From NCBI GenBank assembly GCA_949295755.1, contig CASFMG010000106.1, forward strand, positions 1 through 6,779: 6,779 nucleotides of DNA, given 5' to 3'. The position numbers and the translations under genes were made by a program. Under the pieces are notes generated by a model that saw nothing but the letters and a program-made list of their open reading frames with translations, was not told where the DNA came from and searched no databases. Every line of letters starts with the position of its first letter. Positions within the stretch are counted from its first letter, which is position 1. Source of the DNA: an uncultured Christensenella sp. Its GTDB lineage: Bacteria > Bacillota > Clostridia > Christensenellales > UBA1242. This document shows, in pieces, positions 1-4,880 of this stretch.

Positions 1-20
1 TTAAAAGGGATCAAATAAAC

Positions 21-47
21 CTTTGTTTCCTGTTAAGGTAAACAAAG
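21..47. repeat. Inverted repeat upstream of tRNA-Arg
   Basis: CTTTGTTT (21-28) is the exact reverse complement of AAACAAAG (40-47), with an 11-base loop. On the plus strand no T-run follows, so it is not a convincing terminator in that direction. It may be the tail of an upstream unit or a chance AT-rich palindrome. I see no convincing -35/-10 pair for the tRNA in bases 1-61, so that tRNA may be transcribed from beyond the left edge. Confidence 0.3.
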
Positions 48-61
48 TAACAATTTAATAT

Positions 62-138
62 GCGCTGTTAGCTCAATTGGATAGAGCGTTGGTCTACGGA
101 ACCAAAGGTTGGGGATTCGAACTCCTCACGGCGCACCA
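62..138 (+). tRNA. tRNA-Arg (anticodon ACG)
   Basis: A complete cloverleaf of 77 bases. The acceptor stem GCGCTGT (62-68) pairs with ACGGCGC (128-134, one T-G wobble). Then come TA at positions 8-9, the D-arm GCTC..GAGC, and an anticodon stem TTGGT/ACCAA enclosing the loop CTACGGA with anticodon ACG at 96-98. The T-arm contains TTCGAAC, followed by discriminator A135 and an encoded CCA (136-138). ACG is read as ICG in bacteria and decodes CGU/CGC/CGA. The gene's last five bases form part of a 9-base inverted repeat with 424-432, and a terminator-like hairpin starts three bases after the CCA. No promoter is recognisable in the 61 bases upstream. Confidence 0.97.
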
Positions 139-140
139 CG

Positions 141-215
141 AGAGAAAAAACTGCGCTTAGGCACAGTTTTGCCATAAACGGCAAAACATAGTGCTTTGGC
201 ACTTGTTTTTTCTCT
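141..215 (+). terminator. Long terminator-like hairpin after tRNA-Arg
   Basis: The outer stem AGAGAAAAAAC (141-151) pairs perfectly with GTTTTTTCTCT (205-215). Inside it, G153CGC156 faces G199CAC202 with one C-A mismatch, and GCAC (161-164) pairs with GTGC (191-194). GTTTTGCC (166-173) then pairs with GGCAAAAC (180-187) around the loop ATAAAC. The 3' arm ends in a run of six T. Placed three bases after the tRNA CCA, it is the natural intrinsic terminator of tRNA-Arg(ACG). The matching A-run on the 5' arm makes it potentially bidirectional. Confidence 0.6.
150..212. repeat. 63-base palindromic repeat, copy 1
   Basis: Matches 357-419 at 61 of 63 positions. The two differences are A174 here against G381, and A201 here against G408. 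Both lie in stem positions and both break a pair in this copy (A174-C179 and C154-A201). This copy therefore looks like a slightly decayed version of the better-paired copy 2. It forms the core of the terminator-like hairpin described for 141-215. Confidence 0.9.
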
Positions 216-219
216 ATTC

Positions 220-265
220 TCGCGACCAAACGAAAATGCTTTACGAGTAAAGCATTTTGTCGCGA
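220..265. repeat. Central bulged hairpin
   Basis: TCGCGAC (220-226) pairs with GTCGCGA (259-265), and AAAATGCTTTA (233-243) pairs with TAAAGCATTTT (248-258) around the tetraloop CGAG (244-247). The only asymmetry is a six-base 5' bulge, CAAACG (227-232). That gives 18 base pairs in a 46-base segment, far more than chance. It is unrelated in sequence to the flanking 63-base repeats. No T-run follows on either strand, so it is not a typical terminator. It may be an RNA structure or part of a palindromic element. Confidence 0.75.
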
Positions 266-356
266 CTTAAAAAGGTTAATTTGAAATATTTATTTAACAT
301 TGTAACAAAAGTTTTGTGTAAATATAGTGATTTAAATAAAACAAATTTTAAATTTT

Positions 357-419
357 ACTGCGCTTAGGCACAGTTTTGCCGTAAACGGCAAAACATAGTG
401 CTTTGGCGCTTGTTTTTTC
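357..419. repeat. 63-base palindromic repeat, copy 2
   Basis: Second copy of the repeat at 150-212. GTTTTGCCG (373-381) pairs with CGGCAAAAC (386-394) around the loop TAAA, GCAC (368-371) with GTGC (398-401), and GCGC (360-363) with GCGC (406-409). All stem positions are paired here. It also ends in GTTTTTTC, but no plus-strand gene lies directly upstream, so a simple terminator role is less obvious than for copy 1. Read on the minus strand it lies downstream of the DUF6512 gene and could stall or stabilise that transcript's 3' end. Confidence 0.9.
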
Positions 420-470
420 ATAGCTCGTGGTGAAATATATAATTGATTTATTTTTTTACATTATATACAA

Positions 471-499
471 ATAATAATAAATAATAATAAATAATAATA
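471..499. repeat. 10-base AT tandem repeat
   Basis: The unit ATAATAATAA occurs at 471-480 and 481-490, and again at 491-499 with the last base altered. It sits in the AT-rich gap 433-505 just past the 3' end of the DUF6512 gene. I see no gene or other signal in that gap. Slippage-prone low-complexity DNA is the simplest explanation. Confidence 0.7.
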
Positions 500-505
500 T
501 TTTTT

Positions 506-1054
506 TTAAATTACACATCTTGTAAAGTTTAGTCCATAAGTTCCATTTGTTAAATCTTGAAATAAAAATATTTTTGGTGGAAAAATTGTAAATAGAAGAT
601 AACATAATATTATTATAAATATGCCTATAATTGATAGCATTTTTAATAATTGTAAATTTTTTGTTTGCTTTAATATAAATAACACAAATAAAAATGCTAA
701 TACTTCACATATAATGAATGTTAAAATATCAACTACTAAAATTGATTGTTGTGTAATGGCAGTATAAGAATAAAATATTGTTGGAATTAAAATTATAGGA
801 GTTAGAAGACATATAAACATTGCAAAACTATAATTTTTATTTTTTACAAAGTTGTGAGAACATACAAAATAAACAAGTGTTGGTAAAATTGACATCTTTA
901 AATGTTCCCAAGTACTTTCGTTTGTGGGAAAGAATATGCCGGAAATAACATTTTTGTTGCTCCATTCATATAAAAAATGCGTGAGAGTTCCAAACGCACA
1001 CACAAAGATAAAACCCCAAAAGCAAAACCAAAATAATTGTTTTGTTGTTTTCAT
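506..1054 (-). CDS. DUF6512 family multi-pass membrane protein
   Basis: A 182-residue hydrophobic protein of the DUF6512 type, whose function is unknown. Family hallmarks recognised by eye are NESTWEHLK (residues 45-53), which follows the first membrane segment, and the C-terminal PPKIFLFQD..NGTYG stretch (159-174). About five membrane segments are visible (roughly 7-27, 56-68, 76-95, 104-127, 138-159), and the length is normal for the family. I chose ATG at 1054; a TTG at 1072 in frame would add six residues unlike the family N-terminus. No Shine-Dalgarno sequence precedes either start. The gene starts 43 bases after the 3' end of tRNA-Arg(CCT) on the same strand with no terminator between, so co-transcription is plausible. 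Its 3' end converges on the repeat block next to tRNA-Arg(ACG). Confidence 0.85.
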   Translation of the reverse strand: MKTTKQLFWFCFWGFIFVCAFGTLTHFLYEWSNKNVISGIFFPTNESTWEHLKMSILPTLVYFVCSHNFVKNKNYSFAMFICLLTPIILIPTIFYSYTAITQQSILVVDILTFIICEVLAFLFVLFILKQTKNLQLLKMLSIIGIFIIILCYLLFTIFPPKIFLFQDLTNGTYGLNFTRCVI

Positions 1055-1097
1055 ATATACAAATATATTCAAAATTTATAAAATAATACATTAAAAA

Positions 1098-1174
<77 letters not shown>

Positions 1175-1185
1175 ACACACAGTGT

Positions 1186-1214
1186 AGTGTATCACATAAA
1201 ACTAAGAAAATCAA
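1186..1214 (-). promoter_or_regulatory. Probable sigma-A promoter of tRNA-Arg(CCT)
   Basis: On the minus strand, -35 TTGATT (1214-1209), a 17-base spacer and -10 TACACT (1191-1186), with TGA directly before the -10 as an extended -10 element. The predicted start near 1179 leaves about five bases before the tRNA. Neither hexamer is perfect, but spacing, extension and position agree. Confidence 0.55.
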
Positions 1215-1251
1215 TTCATTTAAAATTAAAATAGATTATAAAAATGGTAAA

Positions 1252-1298
1252 ATTTTTTTAAAAAAATGGTTGACATATAAAATCTTGTTTGATATTAT
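1252..1298 (+). promoter_or_regulatory. Strong sigma-A promoter with A/T tract, for tRNA-Asn
   Basis: Consensus -35 TTGACA (1270-1275), a 17-base spacer, and extended -10 TGA-TATTAT (-10 at 1293-1298). A perfect T7A7 tract (1253-1266) lies directly upstream of the -35, where an UP element would sit. The predicted start is near 1303-1305, giving a leader of about 18-20 bases. An 8-bp hairpin TATGCTTT/AAAGCATA (1302-1309/1314-1321) abuts the mature tRNA end. Confidence 0.85.
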
Positions 1299-1322
1299 TA
1301 TTATGCTTTTGTGAAAGCATAT

Positions 1323-1397
1323 TCCTCGTTAGCTCAGCGGTAGAGCAACCGGCTGTTAACCGGTAGGTCGTCTGTTCGAACCAGACACGGGGAGCCA
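1323..1397 (+). tRNA. tRNA-Asn (anticodon GTT)
   Basis: A 75-base cloverleaf. The acceptor stem TCCTCGT (1323-1329) pairs with ACGGGGA (1387-1393, one T-G). The D-arm is GCTC..GAGC, and the anticodon stem ACCGG/CCGGT encloses the loop CTGTTAA with anticodon GTT at 1355-1357. The T-stem GTCTG/CAGAC surrounds TTCGAAC; discriminator G1394 and an encoded CCA follow. It is a stand-alone unit with its own promoter and its own terminator three bases downstream, so expression should be constitutive and strong. Confidence 0.97.
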
Positions 1398-1400
1398 ATT

Positions 1401-1430
1401 AACCAACCTTTTGTGGTTGGTTTTTTGTTT
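1401..1430 (+). terminator. Intrinsic terminator of tRNA-Asn
   Basis: AACCAACC (1401-1408) pairs perfectly with GGTTGGTT (1415-1422) around a six-base loop, and a T-run follows (1421-1426, then GTTT). It begins three bases after the tRNA CCA. Read from the minus strand it lies just past the stop of the amidase_6 gene, but the tail there is only TTAATT, so it would be a weak terminator for that gene. Confidence 0.9.
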
Positions 1431-1433
1431 GTT

Positions 1434-1910
1434 TTAGTTTAATATTTTTAAAAATCGTATTTGTTGAAAATAATAATCGCTCAGTCTTTTATCTTTTGCG
1501 TCATTAGTATGGCAAGTTACAAAAATGTTATCTAATGTTTTGAGTCCTTGTATTTTTGTTATTAGCAGATTATGGTGAAATCTATTTCCATTTTGGAGCA
1601 TTTGAACTACATCACCAATTTCAATTTCATTTATTGTTACCACCTTTGCTTTGGGTCCTAAATTTGTTTTATTTTGTGTTACAAAATCAAAAAATTCAAC
1701 AACTCCTGTCCAACTATAAGAGCGATTATATGAGTTTTTATAAAACCAAAATGGTGAATTTACTATATTCATATCTATTCCACCATAATACAAACATTGT
1801 GAAATAAAATTTGTACAATCTCCACCAAAATCATCAAAATTAAAAAATACTGGATTTCTATTATTCCACCATTTGTAAGCATATTCAACTGCCTTTTCTC
1901 TATTATACAT
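1434..1910 (-). CDS. Stand-alone amidase_6 domain protein (putative Cys-His hydrolase)
   Basis: A 158-residue protein that is essentially one amidase_6 (putative amidase) domain, an NlpC/P60/CHAP-like papain-fold hydrolase. The N-terminal YNREKAVEYAYKW, then GGDCTNFISQ (29-38) with candidate nucleophile Cys32, the SWTGV motif (66-70), GDVVQM (99-104), the candidate catalytic His113 in NRFHHNLLIT, and HTND..RLS..YF near the end all match the small stand-alone clostridial members. Length is complete. No signal peptide or membrane segment is present, so it is cytosolic or released by another route; the substrate (peptidoglycan or a peptide amide) cannot be read from sequence. I chose ATG at 1910, where the domain begins; a longer in-frame reading to 1991 would add an AT-driven, low-complexity leader. 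No clear Shine-Dalgarno sequence is seen. It diverges from the gene at 2101. Confidence 0.85.
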   Translation of the reverse strand: MYNREKAVEYAYKWWNNRNPVFFNFDDFGGDCTNFISQCLYYGGIDMNIVNSPFWFYKNSYNRSYSWTGVVEFFDFVTQNKTNLGPKAKVVTINEIEIGDVVQMLQNGNRFHHNLLITKIQGLKTLDNIFVTCHTNDAKDKRLSDYYFQQIRFLKILN

Positions 1911-1983
1911 ATAAATATAAATGATAATGATATAATTTTTATTACATTTAATTGTTTTATAATATTTATGTATGTATGCTAAG

Positions 1984-1999
1984 TTGAACAAATATTCAA
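1984..1999. promoter_or_regulatory. Small inverted repeat in the divergent intergenic region
   Basis: TTGAA (1984-1988) and TTCAA (1995-1999) are separated by six bases. They lie between the divergent amidase_6 and FN3-like genes, upstream of both starts. This is a possible operator half-site pair, but five-base arms in AT-rich DNA arise easily by chance. No confident promoter for the amidase gene was found in 1911-2031. Confidence 0.15.
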
Positions 2000-2031
2000 T
2001 CGTTAGGTTTATTTTATTTATTTTTAATTAT

Positions 2032-2061
2032 TTGACAATTATTTGGTTAGTAATTTATAAT
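2032..2061 (+). promoter_or_regulatory. Consensus sigma-A promoter of the FN3-like membrane protein gene
   Basis: Perfect -35 TTGACA (2032-2037) and perfect -10 TATAAT (2056-2061) with an 18-base spacer. The predicted start near 2068 leaves a leader of about 33 bases. AAAGGA (2088-2093) follows, seven bases before the ATG at 2101. This placement rules out the longer in-frame reading that begins at 1972. Confidence 0.8.
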
Positions 2062-2100
2062 ATACATACAATAACTAATGTGATAAAAAAGGAATTTGTT

Positions 2101-3387
2101 ATGGTTGAAAAGTCGAATAAAAACACAGTAAAAAAAGAGATGCCAGAAAGCATAAAAAAACTTTTTGAGCAAAAGCAAAATGGTGCTTTACAACAAGAAA
2201 CAAAAAGTATTGTTGACAACGATGGCACCAATTTTACCGATAATTATGAAAGTGATAAAGGCTTAAAGCAAACTGAACCAGAAAATGAGATTAAAAAAGT
2301 TGATACATTGCAAGATACTAAAAAATTAAAAAAAGCAAAAAACAAAAAAGAAAATAACAAAATACAAGAGAACAAAAAAGAAAAAACAAAAAACCTAAAA
2401 AACGAGCAAGATGTAGAGAATGCTGATGAAAAAGATAATAGAAAAAAACTCTCTAAAAAAACAAAAATTATCATCTTATCTGTGCTTTTGGCTGTTGTTT
2501 GTTGTGCATTTATAATTACTTTAACTGTTTTTTTGTTGCCAAAAGCAAATAAAATGAGTGCACCAACAGTGCAAGTTTATTCGCTTAGCAATCAAACAAT
2601 ATTGCACATAGATGAGAATGATGATGCGATATTGTACGAATTTTATATTCAAAAAAAAGGTGAAACTAATATAACATACATCTCATCTCAAACCAATGAA
2701 ATTTCCATAAAAAGCAAATTGAGTTCACCAGGCGAGTATTACATTTGGGCAAGATATGGTGGAAGAAATTCACAAGAAACATCAGATGATTCACAAAAAT
2801 ACATATATCATTATTATGAGCATCTAGATACACCAAATGTTTATGTTTCAAACGATGGGACGAAACTTAGTTGGCTTAAAGTAGTTAATGCAAAAGAGTA
2901 CAAAGTGTATTATGGTATAACAGACCAAAACTTAAATTATTTTACAGTTGTACAACCTTCAGCAACGACAACCAATGTGGAATTTTATTTTTCAGAATTT
3001 AACTCTATAAGTGCTGGTAATTACACATTATATGTTCAAGCAGTTGCAGATGAAAACAATTACTATAAAAGCAGTGAATTAAGCAAACCTATTGTTTATG
3101 CACATAAAACAAAACTTCAAAATGTAATAAGCGCAAATTATAATAGTGGAAACAATATGTTGACATTTAAAATTGATATTCAAAAAACACCAACAAAGCG
3201 TTTTGAAATTTTAGTAAACGATAATGAAACCTTTGGATATGTTGCAGATTTAACAAATGAAACATACACATTAGATTTAACACCATATTTAACAAAGGGG
3301 ACAAGTGTTTCGTCCATAAAAATTAAAGCAGTTGGTGATGGAGATTATATCACTGATTCAGATTATATAGATGTAACAATACAATAG
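2101..3387 (+). CDS. Lysine-rich single-pass membrane protein with FN3-like extracellular domains
   Basis: A 428-residue protein not recognised as a named family. Residues 1-120 are hydrophilic and low-complexity, very rich in Lys, Glu and Asn (especially 72-120), with no Cys. A single membrane segment follows (about 122-147, preceded by KKLSKKTK), so by the positive-inside rule the N-terminus should be cytoplasmic and the rest outside. The outside part looks like three beta-rich units of about 90 residues (153-242, 243-336, 337-428). These show fibronectin-III-like rhythm such as GEYYIWARYG (211-220) and GNYTLYVQAV (306-315), and KIKAVGDGDY (407-416) in the last unit. There is no LPXTG signal, lipobox or catalytic motif. 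The start at 2101 is set by the AAAGGA site and the promoter upstream. It is monocistronic, ending at the hairpin at 3423. A surface-adhesion or envelope role is possible but unproven. Confidence 0.8.
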   Translation: MVEKSNKNTVKKEMPESIKKLFEQKQNGALQQETKSIVDNDGTNFTDNYESDKGLKQTEPENEIKKVDTLQDTKKLKKAKNKKENNKIQENKKEKTKNLKNEQDVENADEKDNRKKLSKKTKIIILSVLLAVVCCAFIITLTVFLLPKANKMSAPTVQVYSLSNQTILHIDENDDAILYEFYIQKKGETNITYISSQTNEISIKSKLSSPGEYYIWARYGGRNSQETSDDSQKYIYHYYEHLDTPNVYVSNDGTKLSWLKVVNAKEYKVYYGITDQNLNYFTVVQPSATTTNVEFYFSEFNSISAGNYTLYVQAVADENNYYKSSELSKPIVYAHKTKLQNVISANYNSGNNMLTFKIDIQKTPTKRFEILVNDNETFGYVADLTNETYTLDLTPYLTKGTSVSSIKIKAVGDGDYITDSDYIDVTIQ

Positions 3388-3406
3388 AACAAGATTATGT
3401 AATTAA

Positions 3407-3435
3407 GTATATAATTTTTAATAAAAAACATACTA
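3407..3435 (+). promoter_or_regulatory. Candidate sigma-G-type promoter of the ger operon
   Basis: GTATA (3407-3411) and CATACTA (3429-3435), 17 bases apart, fit the Bacillus subtilis sigma-G consensus (-35 GHATR, -10 CATXHTA). Germination receptor operons are known sigma-G targets there. The predicted start is near 3442, giving a leader of only about 17 bases. The -10 is also the 5' arm of the terminator hairpin. A competing vegetative reading is TATAAT at 3410-3415, but it lacks a good -35. In AT-rich DNA such a match has real chance probability. Confidence 0.45.
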
Positions 3436-3458
3436 CAAAAAAGGTGGTATGTTTTTTT
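3423..3458 (+). terminator. Intrinsic terminator overlapping the ger operon start
   Basis: Bases 3423-3436 (A-run then CATACTAC) pair with 3444-3457 (GTGGTATG then T-run), with one T-G wobble and a seven-base loop. This gives a 14-bp stem ending in a run of seven T. It lies 35 bases after the stop of the FN3-like gene and would end that transcript. The T-run touches the gerA ATG (3459), and the 3' arm contains most of the gerA ribosome binding site. Confidence 0.75.
3441..3447 (+). promoter_or_regulatory. Ribosome binding site of gerA, inside the hairpin
   Basis: AAGGTGG, ending 11 bases before ATG 3459, a slightly long spacing. The same AGGTGG core precedes gerB with normal spacing (4865-4870), supporting it as a real site. 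In a read-through transcript four or five of its bases are paired in the hairpin stem. In a transcript starting near 3442 the site would be free. Confidence 0.6.
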
Positions 3459-4880
3459 ATGGAAATTATTGATAAAATTAAAAGACAATTAAACGACAAT
3501 CCTGATATCTTGGTTAGAGAAATCATCGTTTCTAATAAAAAAGTTTCCTTAATTTTTTTGAAAAGCACAATAGATAAAATGTTGTTAGTTCAATCTATTA
3601 TATCGCCACTTATAGATTATAAAGGCGAAGTAACTTTAAATAACTTAAAAAATGAAGTGTTAAAAGTAATTGAAATAGAAAAAGTCAAAGAAATAGATTT
3701 TGTTAAAAACGTAATCAGAAATAAAGTTTTATTGTTTGTAGAAGGTGAAGATGATGCCCTTAGTTTAGATGTTGAGTATTTTCCCACAAGACAACCCTCT
3801 GAACCACCAACTTCTCCAACCATACAAGGTCCACGTGAAGGCTTTACTGAAAGTGTTAAAACGACTATTGCACTTATCAGAAAGCAATTACCAACAAAGC
3901 ATTTAATTTTTAAAAATTATTTTGTTGGCGAATTGACACATACACAAATAACTATGTTTTATTTGGATAATTTGGCAGATAAAAAACTAATAAAAAAAAT
4001 TGAAAAAAAAATAAAAAAAATAAACACAGACGCAATTTTAGATTCGCATTATATTATAAATTATCTTTCAGATAGACCAAATTCGTTATTTGAACAATTT
4101 GGACTAACGGAAAAACCAGATATAGTAACAGCAAAAATTTTAGAAGGTAGGGTTGCTATTGCAGTTGATGGTTCGCCAATAGTTATAACAATACCATTTA
4201 TGATTATGGAAGATTTGCAAAACAGTAATGACTATTATACAAATTTGCACTATACATCTTTCATAAGGTTTATAAGAGCACTTGGTATAATCATGGCAAC
4301 TGTTGTTCCCGGTGTATATCTAAGTTTTAGATTGTATCATTATAAAGTTGTTCCTTTAAAATATATTTTAACGATAAATGCAACTACTCAAAACTTGCCT
4401 TTTACGCCATTTATAGAAATGTTATTTATATTAATTCTTTTTCAAATGCTATATGAAGTTAGTTTAAGGTTGCCAAGATATTTGGGTTTGGCCACAAGTA
4501 TTGTTGGAGCGTTAGTCTTAGGAGATACAGGAGTGCAAGCAGGTTTAATTTCTTCTCCAGGTATTATAGTTATTGCACTTAGTTTAATTTCAATGTATAC
4601 AATACCAAATCAGGCTCCACAGTTAACAATACTAAGATTTATTTTCTTGATGATAGGGGGAACACTTGGATTATTGGGAATTATTGGTGGAATGGTTTAT
4701 TTTATTAATTATTTGAACACAATGAATGAATTTGATACTCCAAATTTAGCACCATATTCACCAAGAATAAAAAATGACTTACAAGATGCTCTTACAAGAC
4801 AACCAATATCAAAAATTAAAACAAGACCAAAAGTGATAAAAAATAAAGATGAGAAACGAGGTCTAGGTGGTGAAAAATGA
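3459..4880 (+). CDS. gerAA: Spore germination receptor subunit, GerA family
   Basis: A 473-residue GerA-type subunit of a germinant receptor, which acts with GerB- and GerC-type partners in the spore inner membrane; family length is about 480-500. The N-terminal soluble region (1 to about 245) carries QGPREGFTES (123-132), TEKPDIV (217-223) and EGRVAIAVDGSP (229-240), all hallmark motifs. The membrane region follows (about 270-417) with PGVYLS (284-289), SLRLP (335-339) and SIVGALVLGDTGVQAG (347-362). The tail (418-473) is hydrophilic and rich in Lys and Arg. ATG 3459 was chosen: upstream in-frame GTG 3444 lies inside the terminator stem and overlaps the Shine-Dalgarno site. The gene is first in the operon and overlaps gerB by four bases (ATGA). 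The symbol is at family level; which germinant it senses cannot be told. Confidence 0.95.
   Translation: MEIIDKIKRQLNDNPDILVREIIVSNKKVSLIFLKSTIDKMLLVQSIISPLIDYKGEVTLNNLKNEVLKVIEIEKVKEIDFVKNVIRNKVLLFVEGEDDALSLDVEYFPTRQPSEPPTSPTIQGPREGFTESVKTTIALIRKQLPTKHLIFKNYFVGELTHTQITMFYLDNLADKKLIKKIEKKIKKINTDAILDSHYIINYLSDRPNSLFEQFGLTEKPDIVTAKILEGRVAIAVDGSPIVITIPFMIMEDLQNSNDYYTNLHYTSFIRFIRALGIIMATVVPGVYLSFRLYHYKVVPLKYILTINATTQNLPFTPFIEMLFILILFQMLYEVSLRLPRYLGLATSIVGALVLGDTGVQAGLISSPGIIVIALSLISMYTIPNQAPQLTILRFIFLMIGGTLGLLGIIGGMVYFINYLNTMNEFDTPNLAPYSPRIKNDLQDALTRQPISKIKTRPKVIKNKDEKRGLGGEK

Larger units (their letters stand above)
134..432. repeat. Composite palindromic repeat block next to tRNA-Arg
   Basis: The block has a 9-base terminal inverted repeat, CACCACGAG (134-142) and CTCGTGGTG (424-432). 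Inside are two near-identical 63-base hairpin repeats (150-212 and 357-419, same orientation, 207 bases apart), a separate strong hairpin (220-265) and an AT-rich filler (266-356). No open reading frame of useful length is present. Copy 1 keeps the left flank of the inferred unit (CCACGAG then GAGAAAAAACTG) and copy 2 keeps the right flank (GTTTTTTC then CTCGTGG). This suggests two copies of one palindromic unit, each complete at its outer side. It resembles a REP/BIME- or MITE-like non-autonomous element, or a duplicated terminator. The mobile nature is inference only. Confidence 0.5.

Noticed and set aside
150..419. Two repeats with a spacer, considered as a CRISPR array
   Set aside because: Only two copies, 63 bases long, separated by 144 bases that contain another hairpin. 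There is no regular repeat-spacer rhythm and no cas gene.
139..432. Structured region after tRNA-Arg, considered as a T-box or other riboswitch
   Set aside because: No plus-strand gene follows that it could control; the next coding gene is on the minus strand and converges on it. No T-box sequence was recognised.
1556..1807. Plus-strand open frame of 83 codons
   Set aside because: Fully antisense to the conserved amidase_6 gene, with no Shine-Dalgarno site and no recognisable family.
1911..1991. N-terminal extension of the amidase_6 gene to a TTG at 1991
   Set aside because: It adds a low-complexity Ile/Tyr/Lys-rich leader before the point where the family starts. It is not a signal peptide of normal form.
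1972..2100. N-terminal extension of the FN3-like membrane protein gene to an ATG at 1972
   Set aside because: The consensus promoter at 2032-2061 lies inside this extension, and AAAGGA sits correctly before the ATG at 2101.
2244..2474. Minus-strand open frame of 76 codons rich in Phe and Ser
   Set aside because: It is the mirror of the lysine-rich segment of the membrane protein at 2101-3387; the composition follows from the opposite strand.
3444..3458. GTG start for gerA at 3444
   Set aside because: This codon is part of the Shine-Dalgarno site and terminator stem; ATG 3459 gives a normal family N-terminus.
3617..3823. Minus-strand open frame of 68 codons
   Set aside because: Antisense to the conserved N-terminal domain of gerA, with no family resemblance.
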